A stretch of 64,000 nt of DNA from Chryseobacterium glaciei (GCF_001648155.1 NZ_CP015199.1:1498501-1562500); one strand, 5' to 3'. Numbered from the stretch's first letter, positions 28,520 to 38,878 are shown. Numbers and translations are program-made. The notes: generated by a model not told the origin, from the sequence alone.

Positions 28520-31237
28520 ATGAAAAAGTATATTCTTTCACTTGCTGTTTTATCACTTTTCTACACGAAATCTGATGCCTGCGCCTGGTCTGATCCGGAT
28601 TATGAATATTTTAATCTCTTCACACAAAGCATCATTAAGGATAAATCGTATTTACCTTTTCTTCACAGCTATTCAACACGGTTTTATACTGATTTTAAAC
28701 AATCTCAAATTCCTGACGAAAATATTGAGTCTTGGAGAAAATTCTTTAATAATCAGTTAAGTTATGCTGAAACAGATTTCATGGTCAATAAAATGAGCAT
28801 GAACGATCTTAATGAACTGAAAAAAGGGACACTCAACAATGCTTTACTCACAAAATTGGGCACTGGATTTTATCAAAAATACAATGAAGGAATTGATTAT
28901 CTGATCGAGGCTAAATATCTGGAGCCTTACATGAAAATCAATTATGTGGAAAGTGCAGATTCTTTCTATTACAGAGAAAACAGCACGGATAAAAATGCCA
29001 CCAATCTTGATTATCCTAAAACAATTTCGGCATTAACCTCTTTATATAATGCTGCAAAAAATCCTGAAATCAAGCAACGTTACGGTTATCAGTTAGTGCG
29101 TTTTAATCATTATACCAGAAATTATGATGCGGCTCTTCAGGCATTCAAAACTTATGTTGAGCCTATAAAATTAAAAGGAGCACCTTATTTTATGTCACTT
29201 GATCAATTGGCAGGTGCGCAGAGAGGTTTACAAATGAACAGCGATGCCAACTGGAACTTTTTTCAGGTTTTCATGAACAGCAAAAGCCGTAAAGAATCTG
29301 CATTTGTTTCGATGAAACTTTCAGACACCGCTTCTTTTAATAACATCTTAAAAAGAGCTGGAACGAATGAGGAAAAAAATATGGGATATTTCCTTTTGGG
29401 CTATGAAGATTTCACCAATCCGATTCCTATTATGGAGAAAATGTTCGACATCAATCCTGATTCCGAGATCCTGAAAGTAATGGCTGTAAGAAGTATTAAT
29501 GAATTGGAGAGAAGCTATCTACCGACTTATTACTATGCTTCCACAGATAATAGTAATAATTCTACCGTTCAAAAAGGCACTTCAAATACTTCTGTTGATC
29601 CGGCTAAAGCTGAAACTCCTGAAGTAAAAGAAAAAGAATTGTCTTTCTGGCAAAAGATCGTACGATTCTTTAAAAAGCTTTTCGGAATAAAATCAGATTC
29701 AACAACAGAAAACAACAAGGCTGACCAAAGCGATGACGAATTGCTGGATAATCCTAACCGAATTCCTTTTTACACTAAAAATCAAAGTTATTACTATGAT
29801 GAAAAGCAGAAAGATTTCCTGGGTGATCTTGAAAAATTCACAGAAAAAACAAAGGCTAAATCTAAAGATGAATATTGGCAGATCGCAGACGCTTACTTGA
29901 AGTTTTTGAAAAAAGACTACAAAGCAAGCACTGAAATTTTAGAAGATATTAAAACCAACAATCCGGAATATCTTGAAGAAATAAAGAGAATGAAAGTTCT
30001 GAATGATATCGTTTCCCAGCCAAAAATCACTGCGGAATATGAAAATCATTTAATGAAAGATTATGCGGAATATTTTGTGGAAAAAGAGGTTAAAAAAGAC
30101 AGCACTCAATCAGATTACGATTCTTATTACGGTCCGGTCCCGTCAACGGCTTCTTTCCTTAAAGATGTTTTAGCCAACCGTTATTTCTTACAAGGAGAAG
30201 ATGGAAAGTCGTTCTTGATGAGCAATAAACTTTCTGATCTTCAATACAACCCGAATTCAAATTTGGTGAAAAGTGTGGAAGATTTTTACAGAAAGCCGAA
30301 CAAGTCACAATTTGAGCAACAAATTATTGCTAAAAATATTAATGATGTAGGAAATATAGATGCATTTTTCAGTGTAATTTATGGTGACAGAGCAATGAGA
30401 ATGGCTGATTTTGAAAAGGCTAAATCTTATTATCAAAAAGCCCAAAGCTTTACCGGAATTCCAAGGCTTAATTATGAATGGACTGAAAATAATCAAAAAG
30501 TAACACCCCGTCAATATGCCGGTGCTGAATACAATGGTTTCAAAAATGTTTCCAATCTTATTTTCGGGCACAACGTCTGGGAAAGTTTTGAAAGCGCAGA
30601 CAGTAGCAGTATGGAAGCTGAAGATTATTCTGCATTTCCTTTCATTAAAAATTCGATGAATAAGCTTGAGCTTTCGGATGCTTTAATTCAGTTAAAGAAA
30701 ATTGGAAGTGGAAAAGATGAGAAAGCTCCACAGGCCAATCAGCTGATCGGAAATTTACTTTATAACACTTCAATTTTAGGATATTACAGAGAAGTATTTG
30801 TGATGGATATCGACAACAGCAATGGCGGAAAATATGATTTCTGGAATACTGACAAAAAAACGCCATATCAATATTATTATAAAAACTTCCTAGACACATC
30901 TTACATTGAACCTGATAATTTTGATCTGGCAATTAATTATTATAAAAAAGCTCTAGACCTTTCAACCAATAAAGATCAAAAAGCAAGAGTCCTTTTCCAG
31001 ATGGCAAGTGCCGAGCAAGGAAAGTATTATCAATATGAAGCAAAAAATCCTTCAAAAATTGATTACTCTGATCCTAAATATTCTGAGAAAAGCGATGCTT
31101 ATCAAATTCAACTTAATGATATTAAAAACCAAAAATACAGAACTTATTTTGCTATCCTGAAATCGCAGTATGCAGATGCAGAGGTTACGAAAAGTCTTAT
31201 GGGTAGCTGTTCTTATTTTAGTTATTTTATGAAGTAA
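28520..31237 (+). CDS. Large exported protein of unknown function (TPR-like)
   Basis: 905 residues. Signal peptide MKKYILSLAVLSLFYTKSDA, then CAWSDPDYEYFNLFTQ at the mature N terminus. The body is helical with TPR-like stretches (AMRMADFEKAKSYYQKAQSF; FDLAINYYKKALDLSTNKDQKARVLFQMASAEQGKYYQYEA split by helices), and a central low-complexity charged region near residues 345-400. No catalytic motif is seen. It follows the TIM-barrel lipoprotein on the same strand, and a strong terminator follows it. It could be a scaffold that holds partner proteins in the periplasm. Confidence 0.65.
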   Translation: MKKYILSLAVLSLFYTKSDACAWSDPDYEYFNLFTQSIIKDKSYLPFLHSYSTRFYTDFKQSQIPDENIESWRKFFNNQLSYAETDFMVNKMSMNDLNELKKGTLNNALLTKLGTGFYQKYNEGIDYLIEAKYLEPYMKINYVESADSFYYRENSTDKNATNLDYPKTISALTSLYNAAKNPEIKQRYGYQLVRFNHYTRNYDAALQAFKTYVEPIKLKGAPYFMSLDQLAGAQRGLQMNSDANWNFFQVFMNSKSRKESAFVSMKLSDTASFNNILKRAGTNEEKNMGYFLLGYEDFTNPIPIMEKMFDINPDSEILKVMAVRSINELERSYLPTYYYASTDNSNNSTVQKGTSNTSVDPAKAETPEVKEKELSFWQKIVRFFKKLFGIKSDSTTENNKADQSDDELLDNPNRIPFYTKNQSYYYDEKQKDFLGDLEKFTEKTKAKSKDEYWQIADAYLKFLKKDYKASTEILEDIKTNNPEYLEEIKRMKVLNDIVSQPKITAEYENHLMKDYAEYFVEKEVKKDSTQSDYDSYYGPVPSTASFLKDVLANRYFLQGEDGKSFLMSNKLSDLQYNPNSNLVKSVEDFYRKPNKSQFEQQIIAKNINDVGNIDAFFSVIYGDRAMRMADFEKAKSYYQKAQSFTGIPRLNYEWTENNQKVTPRQYAGAEYNGFKNVSNLIFGHNVWESFESADSSSMEAEDYSAFPFIKNSMNKLELSDALIQLKKIGSGKDEKAPQANQLIGNLLYNTSILGYYREVFVMDIDNSNGGKYDFWNTDKKTPYQYYYKNFLDTSYIEPDNFDLAINYYKKALDLSTNKDQKARVLFQMASAEQGKYYQYEAKNPSKIDYSDPKYSEKSDAYQIQLNDIKNQKYRTYFAILKSQYADAEVTKSLMGSCSYFSYFMK

Positions 31238-31253
31238 CTTAGTTTTCAATTAT

Positions 31254-31288
31254 AAAAAAAATCTCTGAATTGCTTCAGAGATTTTTTT
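31254..31288. terminator. Bidirectional terminator
   Basis: AAATCTCTGA / TCAGAGATTT with flanking A7 and T7 runs, 6-base loop. It separates convergent genes ending at 31237 and 31311. Confidence 0.9.
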
Positions 31289-31310
31289 ATGATCTTTAAT
31301 TTATTTAAAA

Positions 31311-33527
31311 TTATTTTTTAACAAACTTAGTTTTAAGATCTGTACCATTCTCATTTATATTGATGAAGTAAACACCTTTTACCAAATCTCTCACAACAAT
31401 TTTACCATCTCCGATTGTTCCTTTAGAGATCAATTGTCCTGGAGCATTGTAAATTTCATATGTTGATTTTGAAGAAATATTTTTAACATTTAAAATATCA
31501 TCAACTGGGTTCGGATAGATCTGAACAGTTTTTACATTTCCAACTTCGGAAGTTCCTAAAGTTGCAACGTTATTTTGCTTTACAGCATAAAACACGTTAC
31601 CAATTGCAGAAACTCTTACATGTCCGCTTTTACCCGCTAAAGATGCAGGAATTAAAACACTTGCAGTACCTGAGTTAGGGACAGAAGCAGCTAATACCGT
31701 CCAAGTTGCACCACCATCAAAAGTATAATCTATTTTCACGTTGGCAACATTGTATGGAGAAGCTGTTGTACCAGAAACCACCCACGTAATTGTAGAGTTC
31801 GTATTTGGAGTTAATGTTGAAGTATTTACGGTAAATGCACTTGCAGAACCTACAACAATTGTCTGTGTTGCGTAAGCTGTTTGTGCTTGGCCTGCAGGTT
31901 TGTTGTCTCTTACTGTAACACGGAAATGAGTAGTTCTTGCAACATTAGATGCTGATTCAAAATCTACTACATTGGCTACAGCCCCACCAAGCACTGTTGC
32001 TAACTTAGGGAAATATCTAGTAGGAGTAGTTACTGCTGGCCATGATCTGAAGATAGCACCTGAAGTTTCGCTTCCAATATTGGTATTATCAATTCCGTCA
32101 TCCAACGTACATGGATCTACTTGTTCCCAGTTATATGTTAATGCATCTCCATCAGGATCAGTAGCTACAGCATTCAATACAAACGCTGTTGATTTAGGTA
32201 TCGTATAAGTTGTTGGCATTGCTGTAACAACCGGTGTGTTATTAGTAATCGGTGTTTCTACATCAACGGTTGCAGTTGTAAGAACTGCCTGAACCTGATC
32301 TATACTCACACTGTGGAAATAAGGATCTGAGTGATCCTGAAGATCTGTAGACGGTCCTGTAATTCCTGCATATCCCATAATTGTAGAGCCTGATCCCGGT
32401 TCAACTTCTTGATTTAAGAAATCTTCATAAAAACTGTAAGTGTGCGAATCACCCAACTGGTGCCCCAGTTCATGAGCTACATAATCGATATCAAAAGTAT
32501 CACCCATCGGAACTCCATCTGCTGGAGAAGTTATACCACTTCCTTTATAATTATTCGGAGAGATGTAGGCATAGCCACAACCTCCATTAGCTGCACTATA
32601 ACTAGTTGTAGAAACATCATTACTTCCTATACAACCAATACATCCTGCGTTACCGCCTCCACCTGTTCTTCCAAACAAATGCCCTATGTCGAAACTTGTA
32701 TCTGTAACGCCATAAGCTCCACCATGTAAAGTGTTCATTAATTCGTTATTCCATTTACACATTTGGCTTGCATTACTGTAAGGATCAGAAGAAGCAGTTG
32801 TAAAAATAAGATTTGGTGCACTCACCATATTAAGGTGCAGGTTAAATTCTTGTTCGAAAACGCCGTTCACTCTTGTCAAAGTTGCATTCACTTGTGCTAA
32901 AGCATTAGCTGTCCCTCCAAAATATGTTGTATATTCTCCTGTAACAGACATTGCCAATCTAAGTGTATGATATTTTTTATCATTAGATTTCGAAGCTAAA
33001 CCAGAAGCTTGCATTTGTTGAAGTTTAGCTACAGATTCTTTACTTTCTTTTGTACTACATGTAAAAGCATGACCATTTTTACCACTTTTCCCGTGGATTG
33101 AATAAACAGATTTATCTTGTGTTGCAGGTTCAATGAATTCATATTTTCCATTGCTGATTACCATAGACTGAAAATCGTTAGGAGCTACACTGAATCTGAT
33201 ATATTTACTCGGATCATCAATTCCGGTTCCAACATAAGATCCTAATTGATATTGACTTGCCATTGCTTCGTCAATTACAGGTAAGCTATTAACTACAAAT
33301 CGCTCTGTCTTTCCATTTAAGGTTGGAATATTTACGGTAATTCCGCTTCCTTCCCCGTATTTCGGAGCTCTCAATAATTGAGTTCTTATTTTATCAATAT
33401 CAAGTTGATAATAAATCGAATTGTCACTCTTTTTAACCACATCTTTCGTCGGTGTCGTCTTGTTCCATTGCGCACTTACCATTGAAGAGGCAACTGCAAA
33501 TAATACAAGGGGTAATTTTGTCTTCAT
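31311..33527 (-). CDS. T9SS-secreted reprolysin-like metalloprotease
   Basis: 738 residues. Signal peptide MKTKLPLVLFAVASSMVSAQ, a propeptide with a free Cys (FTCSTK, Cys157) that may act as a cysteine switch, then the M12B-type catalytic domain from about 185. The zinc site is HELGHQLGDSH with His352, Glu353, His356 and His362, and the Met-turn is STIMGYAG (Met384). A beta-sandwich region follows, and a type A T9SS sorting domain ends the protein (VQIYPNPVDDILNV ... DLVKGVYFININ ... KTKFVKK). It is a secreted endopeptidase for environmental protein; the substrate is unknown. Confidence 0.92.
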   Translation of the reverse strand: MKTKLPLVLFAVASSMVSAQWNKTTPTKDVVKKSDNSIYYQLDIDKIRTQLLRAPKYGEGSGITVNIPTLNGKTERFVVNSLPVIDEAMASQYQLGSYVGTGIDDPSKYIRFSVAPNDFQSMVISNGKYEFIEPATQDKSVYSIHGKSGKNGHAFTCSTKESKESVAKLQQMQASGLASKSNDKKYHTLRLAMSVTGEYTTYFGGTANALAQVNATLTRVNGVFEQEFNLHLNMVSAPNLIFTTASSDPYSNASQMCKWNNELMNTLHGGAYGVTDTSFDIGHLFGRTGGGGNAGCIGCIGSNDVSTTSYSAANGGCGYAYISPNNYKGSGITSPADGVPMGDTFDIDYVAHELGHQLGDSHTYSFYEDFLNQEVEPGSGSTIMGYAGITGPSTDLQDHSDPYFHSVSIDQVQAVLTTATVDVETPITNNTPVVTAMPTTYTIPKSTAFVLNAVATDPDGDALTYNWEQVDPCTLDDGIDNTNIGSETSGAIFRSWPAVTTPTRYFPKLATVLGGAVANVVDFESASNVARTTHFRVTVRDNKPAGQAQTAYATQTIVVGSASAFTVNTSTLTPNTNSTITWVVSGTTASPYNVANVKIDYTFDGGATWTVLAASVPNSGTASVLIPASLAGKSGHVRVSAIGNVFYAVKQNNVATLGTSEVGNVKTVQIYPNPVDDILNVKNISSKSTYEIYNAPGQLISKGTIGDGKIVVRDLVKGVYFININENGTDLKTKFVKK

Positions 33528-33545
33528 GTATAAAATTTAGGAAGA

Positions 33546-33553
33546 CAAATGTA
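33546..33553 (-). promoter_or_regulatory. Putative -7 box of the metalloprotease gene
   Basis: Minus strand TACATTTG, a full TAnnTTTG match, 18 bases upstream of the ATG. No good -33 at 19-20 bases. Confidence 0.4.
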
Positions 33554-33670
33554 GTTTTTATTATTAATTTTATAATAAAAAGAATTAATAATTTAAAAAA
33601 TTAACTATTATATACAATCAATCTATTAAAATTCAATTTTTCAATCTATTTATTGAATTTAACATAAAAA

Positions 33671-33693
33671 AAAGGAATCATTACGATCCCTTT
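33671..33693 (-). terminator. Terminator overlapping the iron permease stop codon
   Basis: AAAGGAATC / GATCCCTTT with one G-T pair, 5-base loop that includes part of the stop codon, then an 8-base T run on the minus strand. Confidence 0.75.
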
Positions 33694-34178
33694 TTCTGTG
33701 TTTGTTTCTGAAGCCATTCATCATGCCTTTTTTTAAACTGATCATGCTTATAATCCTGATTTCTTTTGGCTGCATCTATTGAGTGCGAACTGTGAATATC
33801 TGCATCCTCTTCAGCAAAATCTGATAATTTTTCATAATAACAATGAAGTTGATCGAGTTCTTTTTCCGTGAGGTCTTCAATATCTACAATGCGGTTACTT
33901 GCTTTTTCGTTGGCAGCAAGTAATTCATTCAATTTTATCTGAATAGCTTTTGAATCTTTATTCTGTGCTTTCTGAATTAAGAAAACCATCAAAAAAGTAA
34001 TAATTGTGGTTCCGGTATTAATAACTAACTGCCAAGTTTCAGAATAATTAAAAATAGGCCCCGAAACAGCCCAAACAATAACAATAAGAGTGGCTCCTAT
34101 AAAAGCATAAGAACTTCCTGTAAATTTTGTAGCCCAATTTGAAAATTTTTCAAAAACGCTGTTATTTGATTTTGGCAT
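33681..34178 (-). CDS. Low-affinity iron permease family protein
   Basis: 165 residues. Two membrane segments near 27-45 and 54-70 (SSYAFIGATLIVIVWAVSGP; LVINTGTTIITFLMVFLIQ), directly followed by KAQNKDSKAIQIKLNELL, the conserved pattern of the Fet4-like Iron_permease family. A polar C-terminal tail (HCYYEKLSDFAEEDADIHSS) contains His, Asp and Glu. The bacterial members are small and their transport role is weakly tested, so iron import is a family-based guess. Confidence 0.85.
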   Translation of the reverse strand: MPKSNNSVFEKFSNWATKFTGSSYAFIGATLIVIVWAVSGPIFNYSETWQLVINTGTTIITFLMVFLIQKAQNKDSKAIQIKLNELLAANEKASNRIVDIEDLTEKELDQLHCYYEKLSDFAEEDADIHSSHSIDAAKRNQDYKHDQFKKRHDEWLQKQTQKKGS

Positions 34179-34248
34179 TTTAGTATGTATTAATTTTATC
34201 CTTTGTATTTGAAGAATTCCTTAAAATATTCTAGTATAAATTCATCAA

Positions 34249-34274
34249 AAACTCCGCCGAAATCGACGAAGTTT
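34249..34274 (-). terminator. Terminator of the carbonic anhydrase gene
   Basis: On the minus strand AAACTTCGTCG / CGGCGGAGTTT, 11 bp with two G-T pairs, 4-base loop, then TTTTTG. Confidence 0.8.
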
Positions 34275-34310
34275 CTAAGTTAGTTAATATGTTGTGTATT
34301 TTTCTTTTTA

Positions 34311-35159
34311 TTAATTTCCCGAATTCACATATACTTTTCTACCGTTTAAAGGCTGTATTGCTCGGAAATTAGGATCTGTATAAATTGATGTATAAGAATT
34401 AAACTGTACATCAGAAAGTTGCTGTTTATTTTTAAATACAAACCAATCTACAGGACCTCCATTTGTAATATTGGAACTTGCTCCAAAGTTTGGAGTCGTC
34501 AGTGAACCACTGTACGTATAATACTCTCTTTTATTACTTGGAAATAAATCTAACAGATTGAATGTAATATTAGGCGAATTTGTAGCATTACTTGTTGTTG
34601 GAGACTGTGCAAATAAGTTTTGAAGTGAAGAATTACCCGCACCAATGTCTACTAAGACACTAAGAACAGCATATGAATTATCTGCAGAAACGTTTACAAA
34701 GTGAATCTCCATTTTACTGTACTTTCCATCTACAGTATGTTCGCTGCTGTAATGAAAATGGAAGTTAATAAGGTTAAATTTCTTACCTCCCACTGTAATA
34801 TAGTTATTGGCATTATCGGCACCTGTAACATTTACTTTAAGGTTTTCTCCTGCATTATTTACTACAGAATTCAGGTTTACAGATCCGTAATGTATTGTAG
34901 GGTCTGTGCTATGAAAAGCAATAGCACTGGAAGGGACAATATTAATGGGAGTTTGAGATTCTGCTACTGCAACTGGAAAATTAGACGTAGAAATAGGTGT
35001 ACTGATGAGATCTGACGGATATGAATTCAGTTCATGCATATCCTCACTGTTATTATCACTATTACATGACGTTAGTAAAACTATTGGAGCAAAACTCAAA
35101 AGGACAATAGCTCTCTTAACACCGGCAGGAACCAGTGTATTCAATTTTTTTCTTTTCAT
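34311..35159 (-). CDS. Alpha-type carbonic anhydrase lipoprotein
   Basis: 282 residues. Long N-terminal signal with lipobox LLTSC (Cys32), so anchored in the envelope. Alpha-CA landmarks are in order: QTPINI at 69-74, the zinc ligands His134 and His136 (NFHFHYSSEH) with Glu140-His141, Glu151 and the third ligand His153 (MEIHFV), then YTYSGSLTTP with the Thr199-equivalent, and FRAIQPLNGR. Reaction: reversible hydration of CO2 in the periplasm. The usual TTPPCxExVxW is altered to TTPNFGAS...GGPVDWFVF with a short insertion and no Cys. Confidence 0.92.
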   Translation of the reverse strand: MKRKKLNTLVPAGVKRAIVLLSFAPIVLLTSCNSDNNSEDMHELNSYPSDLISTPISTSNFPVAVAESQTPINIVPSSAIAFHSTDPTIHYGSVNLNSVVNNAGENLKVNVTGADNANNYITVGGKKFNLINFHFHYSSEHTVDGKYSKMEIHFVNVSADNSYAVLSVLVDIGAGNSSLQNLFAQSPTTSNATNSPNITFNLLDLFPSNKREYYTYSGSLTTPNFGASSNITNGGPVDWFVFKNKQQLSDVQFNSYTSIYTDPNFRAIQPLNGRKVYVNSGN

Positions 35160-35493
35160 TTGTGTAAAATTTTAAATGTTTTGTCTGTTGTTAATTTTCA
35201 GACCATTATTGCTTATGAAATATTAAGTGTTATTTGACAACAAATATAAAATATTGGATAACCAACTATTAAACAAGAAAGTAAGTTTTAATTGAATTTT
35301 AAAAAAATATAAATTCTTATAAATTGGTTTAAAATTTCAATCTAAATTCATCAATAAACATTCAAAACAAATACATTTAAGAAATTTTACTTTATAATTA
35401 AATTTTAAGAGGATTTTCATTTGATACAAATGAAAAATCCGCCCCTCGAAAGGGACGGATTTTTATATAATTACGTGCAAAATATGCAAGTTA
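35160..35493. other. 334-base gap between the carbonic anhydrase gene and rpsJ
   Basis: AT-rich, no ORF. It holds a minus-strand TATATTTG (35241-35248), a -7 box for the carbonic anhydrase gene with a leader of about 75 bases, and the str terminator at 35433-35464. Nothing else is recognisable. Confidence 0.6.
35433..35464 (-). terminator. Terminator of the str operon after rpsJ
   Basis: AAAAATCCGCCCCT / AGGGACGGATTTTT, 14 bp with one G-T pair and a CGAA loop, then ATAT. A strong stem that closes the rpsL-rpsG-fusA-rpsJ transcript. Confidence 0.88.
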
Positions 35494-35799
35494 TCACACT
35501 TTAATTTCAACGTCTACACCTGAAGGAAGTTCTAATTTCATTAGAGCATCAACAGTTTTAGAAGAAGAAGAGTAGATATCCATTAGTCTCTTGTGAGCTG
35601 ATAATTGGAACTGCTCTCTTGCCTTCTTGTTTACGTGCGGAGATCTCAACACAGTGAAGATTCTCTTATTCGTTGGCAATGGAATTGGTCCGTTTACAAC
35701 AGCACCAGTAGCCTTTACCGTTTTTACGATTTTCTCAGCAGACTTGTCTACCAAGTTGTAATCGTAAGATTTTAGTTTTATTCTGATTCTTTGTGACAT
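35494..35799 (-). CDS. rpsJ: 30S ribosomal protein S10
   Basis: 101 residues. Head protein and NusE transcription antitermination factor. Recognised from [40 protein letters not shown] and [13 protein letters not shown]. It lies 17 bases after fusA. It is detached from rplC, with which it forms the start of the S10 operon in most bacteria. Confidence 0.98.
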   Translation of the reverse strand: MSQRIRIKLKSYDYNLVDKSAEKIVKTVKATGAVVNGPIPLPTNKRIFTVLRSPHVNKKAREQFQLSAHKRLMDIYSSSSKTVDALMKLELPSGVDVEIKV

Positions 35800-35816
35800 T
35801 TCTTTACTTTAAAAAA

Positions 35817-37934
35817 TTAACCTTTTGCTTTAGCAATGATATCTTCAGCAACGTTTTGAGGAGTAGCTTGGTACTTCTCTAATTCCATAGAAGAAGTAGC
35901 TCTTCCTGATGAAAGTGTTCTTAGAGTTGTTACATATCCAAACATTTCAGAAAGTGGAACTGAACCTTTGATTACAACGGCACCGTTCTTTTCTTCTTGT
36001 CCACTGATTGTACCTCTTCTCTTGTTAAGGTCACCAATGATGTTACCCATATATTCTTCCGGAGTTACAACCTCCAATTTCATAATAGGCTCCATGATTA
36101 CTGGCTTAGCAGCACGTCCCGCTTCTTTAAATCCTAATTTAGCAGCTAATTCGAAAGAAAGTGCATCAGAATCCACTGCGTGGAAAGATCCGTCTTTAAG
36201 AACAACTTTAATACCTTCAACTTCGAAACCAGCCAAAGGACCGTTTTTCATTGCAGCTTTAAAGCCTTTTTCAATTGCAGGAACAAATTCTCTAGGAACG
36301 TTACCACCTTTGATTTCGTTAATAAATTCTAGACCAATTTTACCTTCTTCAGCAGGTCCAAGTTCGAATACGATATCAGCAAATTTACCCTTACCACCAG
36401 ATTGTTTTTTGTAAACTTCTCTGTGTTGAGCAACTCTTGTAAGATTTTCTTTGTATTCAACCTGAGGCTGACCTTGGTTTACTTCAACTTTGAATTCTCT
36501 TCTCATACGATCTACAAGAATATCAAGGTGAAGTTCACCCATTCCTGAGATAATAGTTTGCCCAGAAGCTTCGTCAGTTTTAACCTGGAAAGTAGGATCT
36601 TCTTCAGCTAATTTAGCTAGAGCGTTACCCATTTTATCCTGGTCTGCTTTAGTTTTAGGTTCAACAGCGATACCAATTACCGGATCAGGGAAAACCATCG
36701 ATTCAAGAATGATCGGGTTTTTCTCGTCACACATTGTATCACCTGTTTTGATAGATTTAAAACCTACAGCTGCACCAATATCTCCTGCTTCAATATAATC
36801 TACAGGATTTTGCTTGTTAGCGTGCATTTGATAGATTCTAGAGATTCTTTCTTTATCTCCTGAACGAGTGTTCAAGATATAAGAACCTGCATCTAATCTT
36901 CCAGAGTATGCTCTGAAGAATGCTAGTCTTCCCACGAATGGGTCAGTAGCAATTTTGAATGCTAAAGCCGCGAAAGGCTCTTTTACGTCTGGTTTTCTTG
37001 TAACTTCAAGATCTGTTCTAGGGTCAGTACCTTTGATATCATCTTTATCCAATGGAGAAGGCAAATATTTACATACTGCATCCAACATGAACTGTACTCC
37101 TTTATTCTTAAATGAAGAACCACAAGTCATAGGGATAATAGAAAGATCAATAGTAGCTTTTCTTAGAGCTTCGTTGATTTCTTCTTCAGAGATTGAATCC
37201 GGATCTTCGAAGAATTTCTCCATCAAAGTATCATCGTAGTCAGCAACAGCTTCTACTAGTTTCTCTCTGTATTCAAGAACTTCAGCCTTCATGTCTTCAG
37301 GTATTGGCACTACTTCGAAAGTAGCTCCTTGTCCTGCTTCATCCCAGATGATAGCTCTGTTTTTAATTAAGTCAACAACACCTTTGAAATCTTCTTCAGC
37401 ACCGATTGGTAAAACGATTGGAACTGCGTTTGATCCTAACATCGTCTTAACCTGGTTTACCACGTTAAGGAAGTCAGCACCTTGTCTGTCCATTTTGTTT
37501 ACAAATCCCATTCTTGCAACTTTATAGTTGTCAGCAAGTCTCCAGTTTGTTTCAGACTGAGGCTCTACTCCATCTACTGCAGAGAATAAGAATACCAAAC
37601 CATCTAATACTCTTAGAGATCTGTTTACTTCTACTGTGAAGTCAACGTGTCCCGGTGTATCAATAATGTTGAAGTGGTAAGGCTTACTTTCAGGTAAGAT
37701 TTTCCCTTGATCTGTTGGGAAATTCCAAGAACAAGTAGTTGCAGCAGAAGTAATTGTAATACCTCTTTCTGCTTCCTGCTCCATCCAGTCCATTGTAGAA
37801 GCACCATCGTGAACTTCACCAATCTTGTGGTTTACACCTGTATAAAATAAGATTCTTTCTGTAGTGGTAGTTTTCCCCGCATCAATGTGGGCAGCAATAC
37901 CAATATTTCTTGTAAATTTAAGATCTCTACTCAT
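35817..37934 (-). CDS. fusA: Elongation factor G
   Basis: 705 residues. GTPase that drives translocation. G1 [10 protein letters not shown]2 region [13 protein letters not shown]3 DTPGHVDF, G4 NKMDR, then domains II-V with [14 protein letters not shown] and [16 protein letters not shown]. Of normal length and fully conserved in the regions checked, so a housekeeping EF-G rather than a paralogue. Confidence 0.98.
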   Translation of the reverse strand: MSRDLKFTRNIGIAAHIDAGKTTTTERILFYTGVNHKIGEVHDGASTMDWMEQEAERGITITSAATTCSWNFPTDQGKILPESKPYHFNIIDTPGHVDFTVEVNRSLRVLDGLVFLFSAVDGVEPQSETNWRLADNYKVARMGFVNKMDRQGADFLNVVNQVKTMLGSNAVPIVLPIGAEEDFKGVVDLIKNRAIIWDEAGQGATFEVVPIPEDMKAEVLEYREKLVEAVADYDDTLMEKFFEDPDSISEEEINEALRKATIDLSIIPMTCGSSFKNKGVQFMLDAVCKYLPSPLDKDDIKGTDPRTDLEVTRKPDVKEPFAALAFKIATDPFVGRLAFFRAYSGRLDAGSYILNTRSGDKERISRIYQMHANKQNPVDYIEAGDIGAAVGFKSIKTGDTMCDEKNPIILESMVFPDPVIGIAVEPKTKADQDKMGNALAKLAEEDPTFQVKTDEASGQTIISGMGELHLDILVDRMRREFKVEVNQGQPQVEYKENLTRVAQHREVYKKQSGGKGKFADIVFELGPAEEGKIGLEFINEIKGGNVPREFVPAIEKGFKAAMKNGPLAGFEVEGIKVVLKDGSFHAVDSDALSFELAAKLGFKEAGRAAKPVIMEPIMKLEVVTPEEYMGNIIGDLNKRRGTISGQEEKNGAVVIKGSVPLSEMFGYVTTLRTLSSGRATSSMELEKYQATPQNVAEDIIAKAKG

Positions 37935-37940
37935 TTCTAA

Positions 37941-38417
37941 TTAGAATTTAAAGTGTGAGAAAGCTTTGTTAGCTTCCGCCATTTTGTGAGTATCAGATTT
38001 TTTCTTGTAAGCAGCACCTTCTTCTCTAGAAGCAGCTACAACTTCGTTAGCTAATTTCAAAGCCATAGACTTATCATTTCTAGCTGTAGAATATTTGATT
38101 AACCATTTCATTGCCATAGAAATTTTTCTATCAGCTCTGATTGGCATAGGAATCTGGAAGTTAGCTCCACCTACTCTTCTAGAACGTACTTCTACGTGAG
38201 GCATAACGTTTGTTAATGCATCTTTCCAGATTTCAAGGGCAGTTTTTTCAGTTTCTCCTTTTTTAGCTTCTACAAGGTCTAATGCATCGTAGAATATTTT
38301 GAATGCGATAGACTTCTTACCGTCTAGCATTAAATTGTTTACAAATCTTGTTACCAATTGATCATTAAATTTCGGATCTGGTAACAACGGTCTTTTTTTC
38401 GCTTTTGTCTTTCTCAT
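37941..38417 (-). CDS. rpsG: 30S ribosomal protein S7
   Basis: 158 residues. Assembly initiator of the head, next to the exit site. Recognised from [57 protein letters not shown]. It lies 6 bases before fusA. Confidence 0.98.
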   Translation of the reverse strand: MRKTKAKKRPLLPDPKFNDQLVTRFVNNLMLDGKKSIAFKIFYDALDLVEAKKGETEKTALEIWKDALTNVMPHVEVRSRRVGGANFQIPMPIRADRKISMAMKWLIKYSTARNDKSMALKLANEVVAASREEGAAYKKKSDTHKMAEANKAFSHFKF

Positions 38418-38440
38418 TGCTTCTGTACCTTATTTAATGA

Positions 38441-38854
38441 TTATTTTTTCTTTCCTTTAGCTGGTGCAGCTGCTGCCTGACCTGGTTTTGGTCTCTTAGC
38501 TCCATACTTAGATCTTCTCTGAGTTCTACCGCTTACACCTGCAGTATCTAATGCTCCTCTTACGATATGATAACGTACTCCCGGTAGGTCTTTCACCCTT
38601 CCGCCGCGTACCAATACTATCGAGTGCTCTTGAAGATTATGTCCTTCGCCCGGGATGTAGGCGTTGACTTCCTTCCCGTTAGAAAGTCTTACCCTTGCAA
38701 CTTTTCTAAGTGCAGAGTTAGGTTTCTTAGGAGTGGTAGTATATACTCTCGTACATACACCTCGTCTTTGTGGACAAGAATCAAGGGCAGCCGATTTACT
38801 CTTCTTGGTGAGTGCGACTCTTCCTTTTCTTACTAATTGTTGAATAGTAGGCAT
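38441..38854 (-). CDS. rpsL: 30S ribosomal protein S12
   Basis: 137 residues. Decoding-centre protein. [19 protein letters not shown] and [17 protein letters not shown] are intact, so the lysines where streptomycin-resistance changes usually arise (E. coli K42 and K87) have the sensitive form. An Ala/Lys-rich tail ([13 protein letters not shown]) ends the protein. First gene of the str operon. Confidence 0.98.
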   Translation of the reverse strand: MPTIQQLVRKGRVALTKKSKSAALDSCPQRRGVCTRVYTTTPKKPNSALRKVARVRLSNGKEVNAYIPGEGHNLQEHSIVLVRGGRVKDLPGVRYHIVRGALDTAGVSGRTQRRSKYGAKRPKPGQAAAAPAKGKKK

Positions 38855-38878
38855 TTAATTGCTTTTTATTTTAGGGTG

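Noticed and set aside
35817..37934. EF-G as a fusidic-acid-resistant or specialised paralogue
   Set aside because: It is in the str operon and the GTPase motifs are standard; no resistance change can be argued from sequence alone.
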